DNA of 6,127 nucleotides, taken from Sulfurospirillum arcachonense (GTDB lineage Bacteria > Campylobacterota > Campylobacteria > Campylobacterales > Sulfurospirillaceae). The notes beneath the pieces were generated by a model, which saw only the letters and a program-made list of their open reading frames with translations, searched no databases and had not been told where the DNA came from. Positions 4,591-6,127 of this stretch are shown one piece after another (positions within the stretch are counted from its first letter, which is position 1; the number at the start of each line of letters is the position of its first letter). A program made the translations under genes and the position numbers. Location of the stretch: assembly GCA_015662785.1 (NCBI GenBank), contig DQTM01000036.1:1-6127 (forward strand), read 5' to 3'.

Positions 4591-4601
4591 ATAATAAATT
4601 A

Positions 4602-4626
4602 TTTCTTCAATGATTTATCAAAGAAA
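4602..4626 (-). terminator. Weak AT-rich hairpin after the AbiE-like pair
   Basis: As minus-strand RNA, UUUCUUUGAU and AUUGAAGAAA pair over 10 bp (two G-U) around a 5-base loop, 12 bases after the nucleotidyltransferase stop. As plus-strand RNA the two wobble positions become mismatches, so the pairing favours the minus transcript. The stem has only one G-C pair and no uniform U-run follows (UAAUUUAUUAUUU), so termination would be inefficient and some read-through to the antitoxin-pglB unit is possible. Confidence 0.3.
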
Positions 4627-4637
4627 CTATAAAACTA

Positions 4638-5273
4638 TCATTTTCTAATTTTCCCTAACTCTTTTTGAAAATAGTCTCTAATCTTTACTTTGTCTAATGA
4701 TTCAATAGGCTCTAAATACTCTATATTATCATCTTCTATATCATCTATATAGACCAGTGCAACTGCAAAAAGCTTAAAAGTCATACCATCTACAATATTT
4801 ACACTACACTCAAATATTTTTTTAATACTCATACTATTTTTACTTAAAAAATATAGATCGTAATAATCTCTAAATTTTGCTCTTAAAAATAGAACATTCA
4901 CTTTCATAGCAGCAATAGACTCTATGGAAGCTAGATTAAAATCATTAACTTTAGCTGGCTTCAAAAAACTCCACTTTGCATTAAAAAAAGTTACCTTGAC
5001 TCCATCTAAAAGTAGATCTATCTGCTCATCTGTTTGATTTAAAACTTCTTTATTGGTAAATTTTCCAATAAACTCATAAATTTCTTTTTTATCAAAATCA
5101 TCACTAAAAGTAAAAAAATCTAAATCTTCACTTTTCCTATGACAAATATAAAGTGCCAATGCACTGCCACCAACCAATACATATTTATTTAAAAAATCAC
5201 AACTATCAATCATCTTTAGCAAAAGAGATGCTGTTTTAGGAAGCAAACAATTTAAGTTTTTCAAATCTTTCAT
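4638..5273 (-). CDS. AbiEii/AbiGii-family nucleotidyltransferase toxin
   Basis: A 211-residue cytoplasmic nucleotidyltransferase of the AbiEii/AbiGii family, the toxin side of type IV-like toxin-antitoxin and phage-abortive systems. AbiEii-type enzymes modify nucleic acid targets with NTP; related MenT enzymes act on tRNA ends. Motifs: YVLVGGSALALY (31-42), HRKSEDLDFF (45-54, metal-binding D50 and D52), K124 in AAMKVNVLF, and RAKFRDYYDLYFL (131-143), the conserved RD...DLY segment. All hallmark residues are present, so it appears functional. Length is at the short end of the family. A strong AAGGAG site lies 7 bases before the ATG, which fixes the start, and the gene overlaps the upstream regulator by 38 bases, so the two are co-transcribed and probably coupled. 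Unlike the three other modules in this window, this toxin seems whole. Confidence 0.85.
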   Translation of the reverse strand: MKDLKNLNCLLPKTASLLLKMIDSCDFLNKYVLVGGSALALYICHRKSEDLDFFTFSDDFDKKEIYEFIGKFTNKEVLNQTDEQIDLLLDGVKVTFFNAKWSFLKPAKVNDFNLASIESIAAMKVNVLFLRAKFRDYYDLYFLSKNSMSIKKIFECSVNIVDGMTFKLFAVALVYIDDIEDDNIEYLEPIESLDKVKIRDYFQKELGKIRK

Positions 5274-6033
5274 TTTTTATCTCCTTAAAATAACTACTTT
5301 CTATATCCATTCCAAAAAACACCCTTGCTAGCATAAGATTCAATTTTATGAACTGCTTATCGCCTTTTAGTTTATCTTCCCAAACTCTTTTCATAACTCT
5401 TTTACCAAAAATCTTAAATCCAAGAACAATATCATCAAAATCCCCATATTTTAATAGATATTCCATCATTAAGTTTTCTGTATTACTATTGTATTTTATA
5501 TCTTTACTGTAACTCCAAAATATACCTTTATCTCTTAGCTTATCAAATAGAGCGATTTTTTGTCTGTATATTTTTAAGATTTTTGATATAGCTACGCTAG
5601 AAAGATTTAAGTATTTTGCTATTTTAACTTGAGTATATCCGTCTTTTAGAGCAGAATAAATTGAAAATTCTCTACTAACACCATTTTTAAAATATTCACT
5701 CAATACTTTAGCTTCTCTGGTAACGAGAGTATTATTATTAAATTCAATTTTTGCTTTCGACTTTTTAAACAACTCTTCATCTCTCATTTCTAAAAGCTGT
5801 TGGCTCTCTTCTAGTGCATCTAGTCCTCTTAACACATCAATAAACTTCGCCAAAGTAATTTTTCCACTAATTTCAAATTCTTGATAACTACGAAAACTCA
5901 TTCCAATATGTTCTGCAAATTCTTTTTGATTACCATAGTGTGCCATATTTTTTTTTCGTTTGTGTTTTGCTTTTGCAGCTAACTCTTCAATGATTTCTTG
6001 CGTTGTTGCTAAGCTAAAATCTAACTCTTTCAT
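5236..6033 (-). CDS. Double-HTH regulator, putative antitoxin of the AbiEii-type enzyme
   Basis: A 265-residue protein that reads as a mosaic. Residues 10-75 form an XRE-like helix-turn-helix (QKEFAEHIGMSFRSYQEF, then GKITLAKFIDVLRGLDAL), laid out like the HipB-type protein at 1633-1947. Residues 106-160 hold a second HTH (EFSIYSALKDGYTQVKIAKY, then LNLSSVAISKILKIY) of the kind seen at the ends of REP-associated and related DNA-binding proteins. Residues 166-265 (KGIFWSY, LLKYGDFDDI, LMLARVFFGMD) form a domain I associate with proteins beside AbiEii genes, possibly DUF6922-like; this is from memory. It overlaps the nucleotidyltransferase by 38 bases, the layout of an antitoxin-toxin operon, and would act as repressor and antidote. 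The ATG overlaps the stop of the previous gene (ATGA), with AAGGGAG about 7 bases upstream. Exact family uncertain. Confidence 0.7.
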   Translation of the reverse strand: MKELDFSLATTQEIIEELAAKAKHKRKKNMAHYGNQKEFAEHIGMSFRSYQEFEISGKITLAKFIDVLRGLDALEESQQLLEMRDEELFKKSKAKIEFNNNTLVTREAKVLSEYFKNGVSREFSIYSALKDGYTQVKIAKYLNLSSVAISKILKIYRQKIALFDKLRDKGIFWSYSKDIKYNSNTENLMMEYLLKYGDFDDIVLGFKIFGKRVMKRVWEDKLKGDKQFIKLNLMLARVFFGMDIESSYFKEIKNERFEKLKLFAS

Positions 6034-6127
6034 GAAACAACTCCCTTGCTGAGTAATTCATCTACATTTTTTGTTTCATCTAGTATCTGATTTGCAAATT
6101 TTTCAGGAATGCCATGATTTAAACACT
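6030..6127 (-). CDS. 3' end of an unrecognised gene (partial)
   Basis: An open frame enters from the right edge and gives CLNHGIPEKFANQILDETKN followed by VDELLSKGVVS, then TGA. The stop overlaps the ATG of the double-HTH regulator by four bases and the regulator's ribosome site lies inside it, so it is probably the preceding gene of the same operon. The helical, charged character resembles the tail of a soluble protein. I do not recognise the family. Since other remnants in this window end in the same stop/start overlap, it could be another toxin tail, but nothing in the sequence shows this. Confidence 0.5.
   Translation of the reverse strand, partial: CLNHGIPEKFANQILDETKNVDELLSKGVVS

Noticed and set aside
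1..6127. CRISPR array, tRNA or rRNA genes, complete insertion sequence
   Set aside because: No regularly spaced direct repeats, no cloverleaf or ribosomal RNA sequence recognised, and no transposase-sized frame with a catalytic motif. The HTH in the 265-aa protein resembles transposase-associated tails but lacks any transposase domain.

Overview
The window is AT-rich DNA from what is most likely a Campylobacterota (Epsilonproteobacteria) chromosome, of a Sulfurimonas/Sulfurovum-like kind. The main evidence is a Campylobacter-type PglB oligosaccharyltransferase (WWDYG motif, about 700 residues), together with the codon use and the style of the accessory genes. Every gene I support lies on the minus strand, so transcription runs from high to low coordinates.

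Layout in the direction of transcription: (1) the 3' end of an unrecognised gene (6127-6030); (2) an apparently intact AbiE-like pair, a 265-aa double-HTH regulator (6033-5236) overlapping an AbiEii-type nucleotidyltransferase (5273-4638); (3) a near-perfect sigma-70 promoter, a Phd/YefM-like antitoxin (4537-4241), a 33-codon stump of a PIN-domain toxin (4251-4150), then pglB (4153-2051); (4) a second consensus promoter with an operator-like inverted repeat, a HipB-like XRE antitoxin (1947-1633), a 48-codon tail of what looks like hipA (about 1634-1491), then a WecA/WbpL-type polyprenyl-phosphate glycosyl-1-phosphate transferase (1494-538); (5) an extended -10 promoter inside the stop of that gene, a shortened MntA-like nucleotidyltransferase (513-289), the C-terminal third of a HepT-like HEPN toxin (296-147) whose catalytic His position reads Gln, and a terminator-like hairpin (35-74).

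The most striking pattern is that three unrelated toxin-antitoxin modules (Phd/PIN, HipB/HipA, MntA/HepT) have each lost most of the toxin gene while the antitoxin side and its promoter survive. In two of them the toxin remnant ends in a 4-base stop/start overlap with a glycosylation gene. As laid out, the oligosaccharyltransferase and the lipid-linked glycan-initiating enzyme appear to be transcribed from, and translationally coupled to, antitoxin promoters. The antitoxins may therefore have become regulators of the glycosylation genes; this is inference. Three of the start regions also share a short leader resembling GACAACA-n-AGGA, with a weaker fourth copy.

Functionally, the WecA-like enzyme would start a glycan on undecaprenyl phosphate, and PglB would transfer the finished glycan to Asn residues of periplasmic proteins. 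The glycosyltransferases and flippase that would act between them are not in this window.
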